A stretch of 64,000 nt of DNA from an uncultured Acetobacteroides sp. (GCF_963678165.1 NZ_OY782755.1:248001-312000), one strand, 5' to 3'; numbered from the stretch's first letter, positions 52,682 to 60,958 are shown. Program-made: numbers and translations. The notes: generated from the letters alone by a model not told the origin.

Positions 52682-52803
52682 AAACCACTTTAGTTTCTCA
52701 GAGATTTCACGTTTAAAATATGAATAAAAACGATTATTGGAAGAACGACCAACCAACGGCGGACAAACTTATCAGAGTAGGATAACGTTCTTCCGTAAAC
52801 ACT

Positions 52804-53040
52804 ATGGCGAAGCCATACCAGACTGGCAGGAATTCTGTTCGAGCGAGCGGAGCTGCTACAACGCCAATTAGCGTAACAGCGATGAAAGGATTAGAAACAA
52901 TTATTTTAGATGGCGACATTCCACCGCGACCGAGCGAGTTAATTCGTGCCAAGGGTTTTTTGGTTCTTTTTGCCCTTCAAAAAGAACAGATAAGAAGAGG
53001 GAATTCTCTTTACAAAGCCCTAACCTCTGCTAAATGCTGA
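52804..53040 (+). other. Doubtful 78-codon frame in repeat-rich DNA
   Basis: The frame from ATG 52804 encodes MAKPYQTGRNSVRASGAATT..., with a last half (GDIPPRPSELIRAKGFLVLF) that I associate with repeat-derived hypothetical proteins. A frame on the other strand is equally open. There is no promoter, partner gene or domain. I think it is part of the repeated element, not a gene. Confidence 0.35.
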
Positions 53041-53095
53041 AGCTATATTTTAAAAGGCGAAATCCCTCGGGTAAAACCCATTCCTAAAACTGTTT

Positions 53096-53176
53096 CAATA
53101 CGAGAGCATCGCATCTCTACCAGCCCGAATCAGCGTCGCAGGGGTAGAGACTCATTGCATGTATCTCGTTGTATTG
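53096..53176. repeat. Imperfect long inverted repeat
   Basis: Left arm CAATACGAGAGCATCGCATC then TCTAC (53096-53120); right arm GTAGAGA...GCATGTATCTCGTTGTATTG (53144-53176). Arms of 25-33 bp with a ~23-bp loop. Looks like a small MITE-like or structured-RNA element. No gene inside. Confidence 0.6.
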
Positions 53177-53179
53177 TAG

Positions 53180-53845
53180 AATCTGGATTAAAAGCGAAAT
53201 ACCAGACAAAACCCTACCTAAGAGTTGAAAAACCAACCTAATTCTTTATAAAAACAGCCCCAATGCACCACGAAATCCCGCTTACGATTTGCAAAACCTC
53301 GATAAATATTTACAAAAATCATTCAAAAATCTACGTGAAATGCCCTTTAGATCGGCAAAAACCTGCCTAAAATCGGCAAAATCAAGGCAAATACTTATAA
53401 AAACAGCCTCAATATCGATGTGAACGCCTCAATGCACCACGAAATCCCCCTTAGGATTTGAAAAACTAAGGTCGAACTTTACAAAAACCAACCAAAAATC
53501 TACGTGAAATGCCCTTTAGATCGCCAAAATCCTGCCTAAGAATCGAAAAACTAAGGTTATTATTTGCAATATCTGCCCTAAGATTAGTGTGAACTCCCCC
53601 TACGATCGCTAAAATCTCGCTTACGATTGGTAAAAACGCGATAATTATTTACAAAAACCTTCCAAATAGCTGTGTGAATCGTCTTTTAGAACGACGAAAT
53701 CCTGCATAAAATTTGAAAAAGCTAAGGAAAAAATTGGCAAAACCGCCCCTAAGATTGGTGTAAATCAGGCTAAGAACTGATAGAAACAAGCCTAAGATTG
53801 GCGGAAACTAGGTTTTGTAGCGCCAATACCACCTACAATCTTTTA
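53180..53845. repeat. Array F: about 28 degenerate 20-23-bp modules in 85-bp groups
   Basis: The sequence parses into modules starting GAAA or AAAA with a consensus near RAAA-N-CCTGCCTAA-RATYGGY, of 20, 20, 21, 22 or 23 bp, mean about 21. The word GTGAA (GTAAA once) marks every fourth module at 53335, 53420, 53504, 53589, 53674 and 53760: steps of 84-86 bp. Two of these super-units are almost the same (53331 and 53500, 169 bp apart). The array occupies the whole gap before the nuclease gene at 53915. I see no open reading frame that would explain it. Confidence 0.85.
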
Positions 53846-53914
53846 GAAGAAAAGTAGAAATAGCTAAACCTCGATAAGGATATTTCTATACTTTAGTGCC
53901 GCTTAACAAAGTCG

Positions 53915-55309
53915 ATGAATAGTCAGGAAGAAGAGAATAGGAACCAGCGTTTTGCCGTTGTCGATGTCGAAACCTCGGGTGGCGATCCCCGAAGGGAACG
54001 CATTACCGACATAGCTATCTACCTGCTCGAAGGAGGAGTTATCGTTGAAGAGTTCTGTACGCTTCTAAATCCAGAAAAACCCATCCCCGGCTACATCACC
54101 AAGCTTACCGGCATCACCAATAGCATGGTAAAGAACGCCCCAAAGTTCTACGAAGTCGCCAAAAAGATCGTGGAGATTACCCGCGATGCCATTTTTGTAG
54201 GCCATAACGTCGGTTTCGACTACAGCTTCGTGCAGAACGAGTTCAAAAGGCTAGGCTACAGCTACCGAAGGGTCACCTTCGACACCGTTCGCGTAAGCCG
54301 GAAGCTGCTACCCGGGCATGCCAGCTACAGCTTGGGGAATCTCAGCGACGATTTGGGCATTATTCTCCAGAATAGGCACCGTGCCGCTGGCGATGCGCGC
54401 GCCACCGTCGACCTTTTTAAAATACTACTTGATAAAGCTGTTGATGAGGATATCGCAATCACCATCAGCATCGCAAAAATCTTTGGAAAAGACATCGCTC
54501 GGCTACTTTTCGAGAGCCTACCCGAGGAAACCGGCGTCTACTACCTCCACGACAGCGACGGAAACATCCTATACATCGGCAAAAGCACCAATATTGCCAA
54601 GCGAGCGCTCGGTCACTTTGCCAGCTACGACGATCCGAAAGCGCTAGAGATGTGCACCAAGGTCGCCGATATCAGCTACGAGCTCACAACCTCCGAGCTT
54701 ATTGCGCTTTTAAAGGAAGATATCGAGGTAAATCGGCATCATCCGCCCTATAACCGCTGGCATAGGCGCAAAAGCAGCGGATATGGGCTCTACGCCACCT
54801 ATAACGAGGAAGGATACCTCGCCTTAACCATCGCAAAGTCGTCGAAAAATGGGGTGTTGGTGTTCACCTATTCGTCAACTCAGAAGGCCAAGCAGGCGCT
54901 CGCCCCCATTATCGAGAAGTTTAGCCTCTGCCAGAAGATATGCGGACTAAGTAAGTCGGAAGGTGCCTGCTTTCACTACCAGATTGGGATCTGTAAGGGC
55001 GCATGCTGCGGCGAAGAAGGTCCCGATCTCTACAACCAGCGCGTAGAGCAGGCAATCGCCTATCTAAGCAACACCACCAAGAACTTCTTTGTCGTAGAAA
55101 CCGATAAGGGCTCCGATAAAGTCGCGTTCGTTAAGGTCGAAAAGGGGAAGTTTGTCGGCTACGGCCAGGCATCCGGCGATTTTCTTAGCGGTAACCCGCA
55201 CGAGCTGCACGATCTGGTAGCCTCATCGCCCGAAACCCCCAATTCCATGAAGATCATCAACGCCTACATCGGTAAATCCAAGACCGCCAAGGTCGTTTAC
55301 TTCCAGTAG
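53915..55309 (+). CDS. DEDDh exonuclease fused to a GIY-YIG/UvrC-like nuclease
   Basis: 464 residues, ATG at 53915. Residues ~12-185 are a DnaQ-like DEDDh exonuclease: FAVVDVETSGGD, VGHNVGFDYSF and HRAAGDARATVDL. Residues ~200-285 are a GIY-YIG domain (ETGVYYLHDSDGNILYIGKS, then ALLKEDIEVNRHHPPYN). A cluster CQKICGLSKSEGACF...YQIGICKGACC near 345-375 matches the Fe-S cysteine region of UvrC. This fusion is found in Bacteroidota and Actinobacteria and is probably a Cho-like repair nuclease with an editing exonuclease. Alone in its operon, just downstream of repeat array F. Confidence 0.92.
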   Translation: MNSQEEENRNQRFAVVDVETSGGDPRRERITDIAIYLLEGGVIVEEFCTLLNPEKPIPGYITKLTGITNSMVKNAPKFYEVAKKIVEITRDAIFVGHNVGFDYSFVQNEFKRLGYSYRRVTFDTVRVSRKLLPGHASYSLGNLSDDLGIILQNRHRAAGDARATVDLFKILLDKAVDEDIAITISIAKIFGKDIARLLFESLPEETGVYYLHDSDGNILYIGKSTNIAKRALGHFASYDDPKALEMCTKVADISYELTTSELIALLKEDIEVNRHHPPYNRWHRRKSSGYGLYATYNEEGYLALTIAKSSKNGVLVFTYSSTQKAKQALAPIIEKFSLCQKICGLSKSEGACFHYQIGICKGACCGEEGPDLYNQRVEQAIAYLSNTTKNFFVVETDKGSDKVAFVKVEKGKFVGYGQASGDFLSGNPHELHDLVASSPETPNSMKIINAYIGKSKTAKVVYFQ

Positions 55310-55404
55310 GCGAGCTCATCCGCAGCATTTTTCTGCTCCAATCCAGCGTTTCCCCTCGAATACTGATGCATTCGATGGTTTATTATGCGATTTTTTTTGG
55401 TGAA

Positions 55405-55446
55405 AATATACATATAATTACAATACATAAGAATAAAATGTATATT
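55405..55446. promoter_or_regulatory. Inverted repeat and -7 element in front of the PadR gene
   Basis: AATATACAT (55405-55413) and ATGTATATT (55438-55446) are exact reverse complements 24 bp apart. The right arm overlaps the -7 element TATATTTG (55441-55448). PadR proteins commonly bind ATGT...ACAT dyads, so autorepression by the next gene is likely. Confidence 0.6.
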
Positions 55447-55452
55447 TGTGCC

Positions 55453-55788
55453 ATGTATTCAAGAGAACTACTTAAAGGAACGCTGCAAACCATCATTCTC
55501 AAGCTGCTTGAGGATAATGGCAGGATGTATGGCTACGAAATTACCCAGAAGGTTAAGCTGCTTACCGAGGGTAAAATATCAATTACCGAGGGTGCGCTTT
55601 ACCCAATACTTCACAAGCTGGAAGCTGACGGAACGGTTACAACCGAAGAGGAGTTCATCGGCAAGCGTATTCGTAAGTACTACACGCTTACCGTAAGCGG
55701 AAAGACCGTAACCGAAGGCAAAGTCAACGAGCTTAACGATTTCATATCGACAATAGGCGTTCTACTTTCACCCAAATCTTTGGCGTAA
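55453..55788 (+). CDS. PadR-family transcriptional regulator
   Basis: 111 residues from ATG 55453 (MYSRELLKGTLQTIILKLLEDNG). An upstream ATG at 55366 lies outside the family similarity and inside the operator. Winged helix-turn-helix: GRMYGYEITQKVKLLTEGKISITEGALYPILHKLEADG, then EFIGKRIRKYYTLTVSGK in the wing. The short C-terminal helix gives the dimer. Expected to repress its own operon through the inverted repeat at 55405. The stop codon overlaps the next gene's ATG (TAATG), so the two are translationally coupled. Confidence 0.94.
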   Translation: MYSRELLKGTLQTIILKLLEDNGRMYGYEITQKVKLLTEGKISITEGALYPILHKLEADGTVTTEEEFIGKRIRKYYTLTVSGKTVTEGKVNELNDFISTIGVLLSPKSLA

Positions 55789-56204
55789 TGGAGTTATTGG
55801 ATAGCGATGTTGAGAGAATCAAGAGCGATTTGGCCTGCCAAGGAGTGACGGCGGATAAGTTATCGGACAGTTTGCTAGATCATATCTGCTGCGCCATAGA
55901 AGAGATGGATGCTAACGACTTTGAGACCGCCTACAAGCTGGTTCTCGAACGTTTTGGAGAGGATGGAATTCGTCGTGTACAGGAAGAAACTACTAATTTA
56001 ATCTATAAAAAGGAGTTTACTATGAAAAAGACCATGTACGTTTTGGGCTATTTTGCCTCAATGTTTGCGGTAACTGGTGTGCTTTGTAAGATGATGCATT
56101 GGCCAGGAGCAGGTCCATCGCTTCTGCTAAGCGGCCTGCTGCTCAACTTTGGTTTTTTACCGCTTTACTTTCGCGATAAGTACAAGCAGTCAGTTAGTCG
56201 TTAA
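55788..56204 (+). CDS. PadR-coupled membrane protein with N-terminal helical domain
   Basis: 138 residues, ATG at 55788, overlapping the padR stop. Residues ~1-75 are a soluble helical domain (DVERIKSDLACQGVTADKLSDSLLDHICCAIEEM, then YKLVLERFGED), like the permease-prefix domain common beside PadR genes. From residue ~78, MKKTMYVLGYFASMFAVTGV begins two membrane segments with a short CKMMHWPGAG loop and a terminal YFRDKYKQS. No named family. It is the probable target of the PadR regulator. A decayed partial copy of its membrane part follows immediately. Confidence 0.75.
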   Translation: MELLDSDVERIKSDLACQGVTADKLSDSLLDHICCAIEEMDANDFETAYKLVLERFGEDGIRRVQEETTNLIYKKEFTMKKTMYVLGYFASMFAVTGVLCKMMHWPGAGPSLLLSGLLLNFGFLPLYFRDKYKQSVSR

Positions 56205-56244
56205 GCTCGGAACACCATTTTTATAACCTATAAATGGTTTTACC

Positions 56245-56426
56245 ATGAAAAAAGCGATGTACATTTTGGTTACCTTGCCTCAATGCTTGCGGTAGCTGGA
56301 TTACTTTGTAAGATGATGCACTGGTCGGGTGGAGGACCAGCCCTTTTACTCAGCGGAGCGCTGCTTAACTTTGGCTTCCTCCCGCTTTACTTCCACGATA
56401 GGTACAAGCAGTCGATCGGCAGGTGA
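56245..56426 (+). pseudogene. Frameshifted tandem copy of the PadR-coupled membrane segment
   Basis: Starts ATGAAAAAAGCGATGTACAT, matching the internal MKKTMYVLG point of the intact gene. After the TTTTGG around 56262 one base is missing relative to the intact copy, giving a premature stop (CGG TAG). In the other frame the remainder is well kept: LASMLAVAGLLCKMMHWSGG, then GPALLLSGALLNFGFLPLYF and HDRYKQSIGR before TGA. Most differences from the intact gene are silent or conservative, so the frame was lost recently. Confidence 0.9.
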
Positions 56427-56434
56427 AAAAAGTA

Positions 56435-56459
56435 AAGGAGAGGCGGCAATCCTCTCCTT
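56435..56459. terminator. Terminator after the PadR cluster
   Basis: AAGGAGAGG-CGGCAAT-CCTCTCCTT: a 9-bp perfect stem just after the decayed copy; U-tract weak (TTCACT). Confidence 0.75.
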
Positions 56460-56529
56460 CACTCCACAAAAATTCCAAAAATAAGTCGACAATTATTCTC
56501 GCATTCCGTTAGCATTTACGCCGCATGGA

Positions 56530-56724
56530 CTACTTTTTTGCCGGAGCAGTAGCCTTTTCCTTAGCAGGTTTTACTCCCTTGCTGGCTTTGGGCGCCTTTG
56601 CCTTCTTGCAGCATTCCTTTTTCTCTACCGGAGCCTTCACCTTTTCGGTTTTCACGGCAGGAGTTTGAGCAAAAACCGATCCTGCAAGGGCTACCATCGC
56701 TACAAGCGTCAAAATCTTCTTCAT
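56530..56724 (-). CDS. Small exported Lys/Ala-rich protein
   Basis: 64 residues, ATG at 56724. Signal peptide MKKILTLVAMVALAGSVFA|Q, then a low-complexity basic region (VEKKECCKKAKAPKASKGVK, ending EKATAPAKK) with a CC pair. The mature part of ~44 residues is positively charged and may bind envelope polymers or DNA. Similar short secreted KA-rich proteins occur widely in Bacteroidota; function unknown. Monocistronic. Confidence 0.7.
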   Translation of the reverse strand: MKKILTLVAMVALAGSVFAQTPAVKTEKVKAPVEKKECCKKAKAPKASKGVKPAKEKATAPAKK

Positions 56725-56874
56725 TGCAATTAGTTTTAGTGTTCTACAAGCTTTGTTTGGTCATCAATCCATGGCTGGATTGCACTTGTAAATATCCGAA
56801 GCAAGCATTAGAATACGATTAAGATCGCCTTAGAAAGCGCTTAAACTTTATAGATTGGGGTGATGGGCAATTCT

Positions 56875-58242
56875 CTAGCACGCAGGTAGGCTAATCGTGA
56901 ACTCCGAGCCAACATTTACCTCCGACTTTACCGTTATTGTCCCCTGATGCAGCGCAATAATCTGCGAGGTGAGCGCTAAGCCCAAGCCATGCCCGTCAAC
57001 TTTTAGGTTCGAAGGCACCCGATGGAAGGGTTGGAAGATATTCTTGAGTTCCTCCTCGGGAATACCAATGCCATTATCCCTAAAAGTGATGCACACCATC
57101 TTGCTATCCTTGTAGCTCAGCGAAACCGCCACCGCATTATCGGGCGAAAACTTGCAGGCGTTCGACATAAGGTTGAAGAAGGCGGTTTTAAGCAGCTGCT
57201 CCTCGCCGGCAACGTAGAGCTCGTCCTCGTTTCCGGGGAGGTTTGCGAACTCGAGGTGTACCTTACTGCCCGGATATGCCCTAGAGTATTCGGCAATCGA
57301 GGTCATCACCAGCTCATCCATGCGAATTCGGTTGCTGGCAAGGTTCTTCGAGTCGATATTCGTCTTGGCAAGGTCCAGCAGCTTCGTCGAAAGGTTGTTT
57401 AGGTTGAGGATCTCCTCCTTGAGCGAGGTGAGCATCTGCTGCAGTTCGGCGTTTTCGGGGTGATTCATCATCATCATCTCAATTTCGCTGAGCATGATGG
57501 TCAGCGGAGTCCTAAACTCGTGAGAGGCATGCGATACGAAGCTCTTTTGAAGGGTAAACGCCAGCTCCAGCCGCTCGAGCATGCGGTTAAACGTGGATGA
57601 CAGCTCCGAAATCTCATCGCGCCCATTCCCCTCGTTCAGCCGTTGGTTCAGGTTTTTCTCCGTGATGAGGTTTACCCGCGCCACCACCTTCGACATGGGC
57701 TGGAGCGCACGCCGTGCAAAGTACCATCCTCCCAGAAACGACAGCAGAATACCCAGTAGCGTAGAGATTATCAGCGAAATTCTCAGGGTGGCGAGCCTCT
57801 TTTTACCATGCTTATCGATGGCGGATACGAACACCGCATAGGAATTTGCCCTATTCCCGTACTCTATACCGATGGCTTCGTAGCTATTCCTGAGTTGCAG
57901 AGATAGGTGCTTAACCTTGAATATCCGTAGCGCAAGCGCCGGGGTGATGTCCCGATCTTCCGCCTGGTCGTTGTACACCAGCTTTCCTTTTCTATCGAAG
58001 ATCATTACCTGCTCGTGGAAGAGTATGGAGGCGGTGGTGTCCAGCCGTCTTATCAGCTCCTTATTGGTATCCACCACATCGGTGGCGATGGAAGCCATAA
58101 TTAGCGCGCGATCTTGCAGGCGGTTGTAGAAATCGCTTCGGCGCGATTGCTCCGACGAGATGTAAATGGTTGCCGAGAAGACAATAAGAATGGCGCTCAC
58201 GATGGCGGCAAACTGGATGGCGAGCTTACTGCGGATGTTCAT
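56875..58242 (-). CDS. Sensor histidine kinase
   Basis: 455 residues, ATG at 58242, 1 bp after the response regulator gene ends. Two membrane segments (~10-28 and ~155-175) bracket a small periplasmic domain. HAMP is at ~176-230 (RRALQPMSKVVARVNLI...). The phospho-acceptor H241 is in SHASHEFRTPLTIM (HisKA). The catalytic domain has N box LMSNACKFSPDN, G1 FRDNGIGIPEEE and G2 GHGLGLALTSQIIA. All catalytic boxes are intact. Stimulus unknown. Confidence 0.97.
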   Translation of the reverse strand: MNIRSKLAIQFAAIVSAILIVFSATIYISSEQSRRSDFYNRLQDRALIMASIATDVVDTNKELIRRLDTTASILFHEQVMIFDRKGKLVYNDQAEDRDITPALALRIFKVKHLSLQLRNSYEAIGIEYGNRANSYAVFVSAIDKHGKKRLATLRISLIISTLLGILLSFLGGWYFARRALQPMSKVVARVNLITEKNLNQRLNEGNGRDEISELSSTFNRMLERLELAFTLQKSFVSHASHEFRTPLTIMLSEIEMMMMNHPENAELQQMLTSLKEEILNLNNLSTKLLDLAKTNIDSKNLASNRIRMDELVMTSIAEYSRAYPGSKVHLEFANLPGNEDELYVAGEEQLLKTAFFNLMSNACKFSPDNAVAVSLSYKDSKMVCITFRDNGIGIPEEELKNIFQPFHRVPSNLKVDGHGLGLALTSQIIALHQGTITVKSEVNVGSEFTISLPAC

Positions 58243-58243
58243 G

Positions 58244-58936
58244 CTATGCTTCCTTTAGCACATAGCCCAAACCAATTTGGGTATGGATAAGCTTGCTGTC
58301 GAAACCCTTGTCCACCTTGTTGCGGAGGTAGTTCATGTACACCTCTATGACGTTGGTGCCGGTGTCGAAGGTGATATTCCAGATCTTTTCGGCGATATCT
58401 ACCTTTGAAACTACCTTATTCTTGTTCTCCAGCAGGTACTGTAGCAGTAGAAATTCCTTTGCGGTGAGCTCTATGGCCTTGCCAGCTCGGGTAACGATCT
58501 TCGAATCGGGGTCGAGCTCCAGATCGGCAGCGCGAAGCACCCTAGATGGCGCGGCGGTAACGGCGCTATTGCGCTTCAGAAAGACGCGAATGCGCGCCAG
58601 CAGCTCCTTCATCTCGAACGGTTTGGCAATATAGTCATCGGCACCAGAGTCGAACCCTTCGAGCTTATCGTCGATGGAGTCTAATGCGGTTAGAAAGAGG
58701 ATGGGCACGTTGGTGTTTCGCTCGCGGATGGCTCGGCACACCTGGTAGCCATTCTCGTGGGGCAGGTTGATGTCGAGGATAATCAAGTCGTACTTGTGCT
58801 GGATGCCCAGCCTACGCCCCATCATGCCATCGTAGGCAACCTCTACCGAGTACCCGCTGGTCTCTAGTCCCTTTCGAATGAGGTCGGCAACTTTCACTTC
58901 GTCTTCAACCACCAGTATCTTTACGGCTGTTTCCAT
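58244..58936 (-). CDS. OmpR-type response regulator
   Basis: 230 residues, ATG at 58936. Receiver domain with the acidic pocket EDE (11-13) and phosphoacceptor D55 in YDLIILDINLPHENG. K near 105 is in DYIAKPFEMKELLARI. The C-terminal winged helix is ~130-228 (IELTAKEFLLLQYLLENKNKVVSK, then VIEVYMNYLRNKVDKG). It controls unknown promoters, probably with its cognate kinase encoded next on the strand. A small frame overlaps its start by 16 nt. Confidence 0.97.
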   Translation of the reverse strand: METAVKILVVEDEVKVADLIRKGLETSGYSVEVAYDGMMGRRLGIQHKYDLIILDINLPHENGYQVCRAIRERNTNVPILFLTALDSIDDKLEGFDSGADDYIAKPFEMKELLARIRVFLKRNSAVTAAPSRVLRAADLELDPDSKIVTRAGKAIELTAKEFLLLQYLLENKNKVVSKVDIAEKIWNITFDTGTNVIEVYMNYLRNKVDKGFDSKLIHTQIGLGYVLKEA

Positions 58937-59088
58937 CGCTTCTCCAAATAAATGCCTGCTAAGGTAGCATATTCTCCTTCGATATCAGAGCGGAAACCGT
59001 ACGTTTTTTGGTGATGCTCATCGCTGAAAGGCTTGTAGATCATCAGATGCCTTCGCATTTCGGCTTTGAAGCGCTTGCCGAACTCCAT
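58921..59088 (-). CDS. Possible small protein upstream of and overlapping the response regulator
   Basis: 55 residues, MEFGKRFKAEMRRHLMIYKP..., from ATG 59088. Codon choice looks coding, and the frame overlaps the response regulator start by 16 nt, which could couple their translation. I recognise no family. A longer frame from 59226 would begin in the tyrS terminator and is unlikely. Confidence 0.4.
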   Translation of the reverse strand: MEFGKRFKAEMRRHLMIYKPFSDEHHQKTYGFRSDIEGEYATLAGIYLEKRWKQP

Positions 59089-59215
59089 GTTTTGGATTTC
59101 CGCATCTTCTTTGGGGAGCAGTTGCGGGGCAAATGGGCGTCGGCCGAGAATGCTTGGCGTTTTAGGCGGGTGAGGCGCTTGCCCGTGGGCGGGGATGCGT
59201 ACGTCGGAAAAAGCA

Positions 59216-59249
59216 GCAGAGGGCATCCCGCCTCCGGAATGCCCTCTGC
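59216..59249 (-). terminator. Terminator of tyrS
   Basis: GCAGAGGGCAT-(12 nt)-ATGCCCTCTGC. Read leftward it is followed by TGCTTTTTCC, 22 bp after the tyrS stop codon. Confidence 0.85.
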
Positions 59250-59271
59250 AAAGTCTATCCTTAAAAAGAAA

Positions 59272-60564
59272 TTACTGCGCCTTGATGATGAAATAGTTCT
59301 TCTTGCCCTTCTGTACCAGCAGGAACTTGCCGTTGAGCAGCAGATCCGACCCGATGGTGGCATCAACCGCATCAACCTTATTCTTGTTGATGCTTACGCC
59401 GCCGCCCTGGATCATCTTGCGAGCTTCGCCCTTGGATGGGAACACGGCGGTGGTGGTGGCCAGCAGCTCGATAACGTTGGCACCGGCGTCGAGTATCGAC
59501 TTCTCGATCTCGAACTGGGGTACGCCCTCGAATACCGACAGGAAGGTGTCCTCGTCGAGCTTAACCAGCGCATCGGCGGTGGCGTTGCCGAAGAGGATTT
59601 GCGAGGCCTCCACTGCGGCGTTGTAGTCCTCCTCGGAGTGAACCATGGTGGTTACGTCCTTGGCTAGGCGCTTTTGGAGAATGCGCAGGTGTGGCGCTTC
59701 GTGGTGCTCGGCTACGAGTTGCGCGTACTCTTCCTTGGTGATGAAGGTGAATATCTTGAGGTACTTCTCGGCATCCTCGTCGGATACGTTGAGCCAGAAC
59801 TGGTAGAACTTGTAGGGCGAGGTGTAGGCCTTCGATAGCCAGATGTTGCCGCTCTCGGTTTTGCCGAATTTGCCGCCATCGGCCTTGGTGATTAGCGGAC
59901 AGGTGAGCGCGTAGGCTTCGCCTCCAGTCTTGCGGCGGATCAGCTCGGTGCCGGTGGTGATGTTGCCCCACTGGTCCGATCCCCCCATCTGCAGTTTACA
60001 GCCCTTGTGCTGGTTGAGGTAGAGGAAGTCGTACCCCTGAACCAGCTGGTAGGTGAACTCGGTGAACGACATACCGTCGCGAGTCTCGCCCGTAAGGCGC
60101 TTCTTTACCGAATCCTTGCTCATCATATAGTTTACGGTGATGTGCTTGCCCACGTCGCGGATGAAATCGAGGAACGAAAATTCCTTCATCCAGTCGTAGT
60201 TGTTTACCAGCTCGGCGCGGTTGGCTGCATCGCTCTCGAAGTCGAGGAACTTGGCCAGCTGTGCCTTGATGCACTCCTGGTTGTGGCGAAGGGCTGCCTC
60301 GTCGAGCAGGTTGCGCTCTACCGACTTACCCGATGGGTCGCCAATCATGCCGGTTGCACCGCCCACAAGAGCGATGGGCCTATGGCCTGCACGCTGCAGG
60401 TGGCGCAGCATCATCACGCCCACAAGGTGGCCGATGTGCAGCGAGTCGGCAGTTGGGTCGATGCCCACGTAGGCTGATACCATCTCTTTGGCAAGTAGCT
60501 CTTCTGTTCCGGGCATCATATCGTGGATCATGCCCCTCCACGAAAGTTCTTCTATAAAGTTCAT
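59272..60564 (-). CDS. tyrS: Tyrosyl-tRNA synthetase
   Basis: 430 residues, ATG at 60564. Class I synthetase charging tRNA-Tyr. The HIGH motif is in [18 protein letters not shown] and the KMSKS equivalent is KFGKTESG. An S4 RNA-binding domain ends the protein ([20 protein letters not shown]). Length fits bacterial TyrS. The upstream region has no T-box; array E lies behind its start. Confidence 0.98.
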   Translation of the reverse strand: MNFIEELSWRGMIHDMMPGTEELLAKEMVSAYVGIDPTADSLHIGHLVGVMMLRHLQRAGHRPIALVGGATGMIGDPSGKSVERNLLDEAALRHNQECIKAQLAKFLDFESDAANRAELVNNYDWMKEFSFLDFIRDVGKHITVNYMMSKDSVKKRLTGETRDGMSFTEFTYQLVQGYDFLYLNQHKGCKLQMGGSDQWGNITTGTELIRRKTGGEAYALTCPLITKADGGKFGKTESGNIWLSKAYTSPYKFYQFWLNVSDEDAEKYLKIFTFITKEEYAQLVAEHHEAPHLRILQKRLAKDVTTMVHSEEDYNAAVEASQILFGNATADALVKLDEDTFLSVFEGVPQFEIEKSILDAGANVIELLATTTAVFPSKGEARKMIQGGGVSINKNKVDAVDATIGSDLLLNGKFLLVQKGKKNYFIIKAQ

Positions 60565-60697
60565 CTGAGTAATATTTTCTTAGGTGGATGCGCGAGGTGC
60601 CCTCCTGCGAGCGGCATCCGGCATTGTGCTCCCTATTAATGAGTAAAACTGGAGCAAAGATAGTAAAATGGATCGACTTCGAGAGGTGGCGCTGGGG

Positions 60698-60905
60698 CCA
60701 TCTGCGATGCGTAGAACGCCAGCATGGGGACGCAGAAGGCATCCAACCCCCTTTGATTGTCTCCCCGGAGTTCCGTTGGGATCATCCAACCCCCTTTGAT
60801 TGGTCCGCCGGAGTTCCGTTGGAGCCATCTAACCCCCTTTGGTTGCCTCCCCATAGTTCCGTTGAAGACATCCAACCCCTTTTGATGGGCTCACCAGTTC
60901 TCTGC
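60698..60905. repeat. Array E: four 43-bp units plus a degenerate one
   Basis: The word ATC(C/T)AACCCC begins at 60741, 60784, 60827 and 60870, an exact 43-bp period; a weaker relative starts near 60698. Each of the first three units has CCAAC or CTAAC paired with a distal GTTGG or GTTGA and a GGAGTTCC core (TAGTTCC in the third). The array sits between tyrS and the CvpA gene. Units degrade toward both ends. Confidence 0.9.
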
Positions 60906-60925
60906 TGGTACATCTATACGAAAAA

Positions 60926-60958
60926 GACCTAACAGGTTTTAAAAACTTGTTAGGTCTA
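60926..60958 (-). terminator. Hairpin after the CvpA gene, ACAGGTTTT family
   Basis: AGACCTAACAGGTTTT-A-AAAACTTGTTAGGTCT: a 16-bp stem with one G-T pair, 28 bp after the leftward cvpA stop, followed leftward by TTTTCG. Same core as 43546-43574. Confidence 0.75.
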
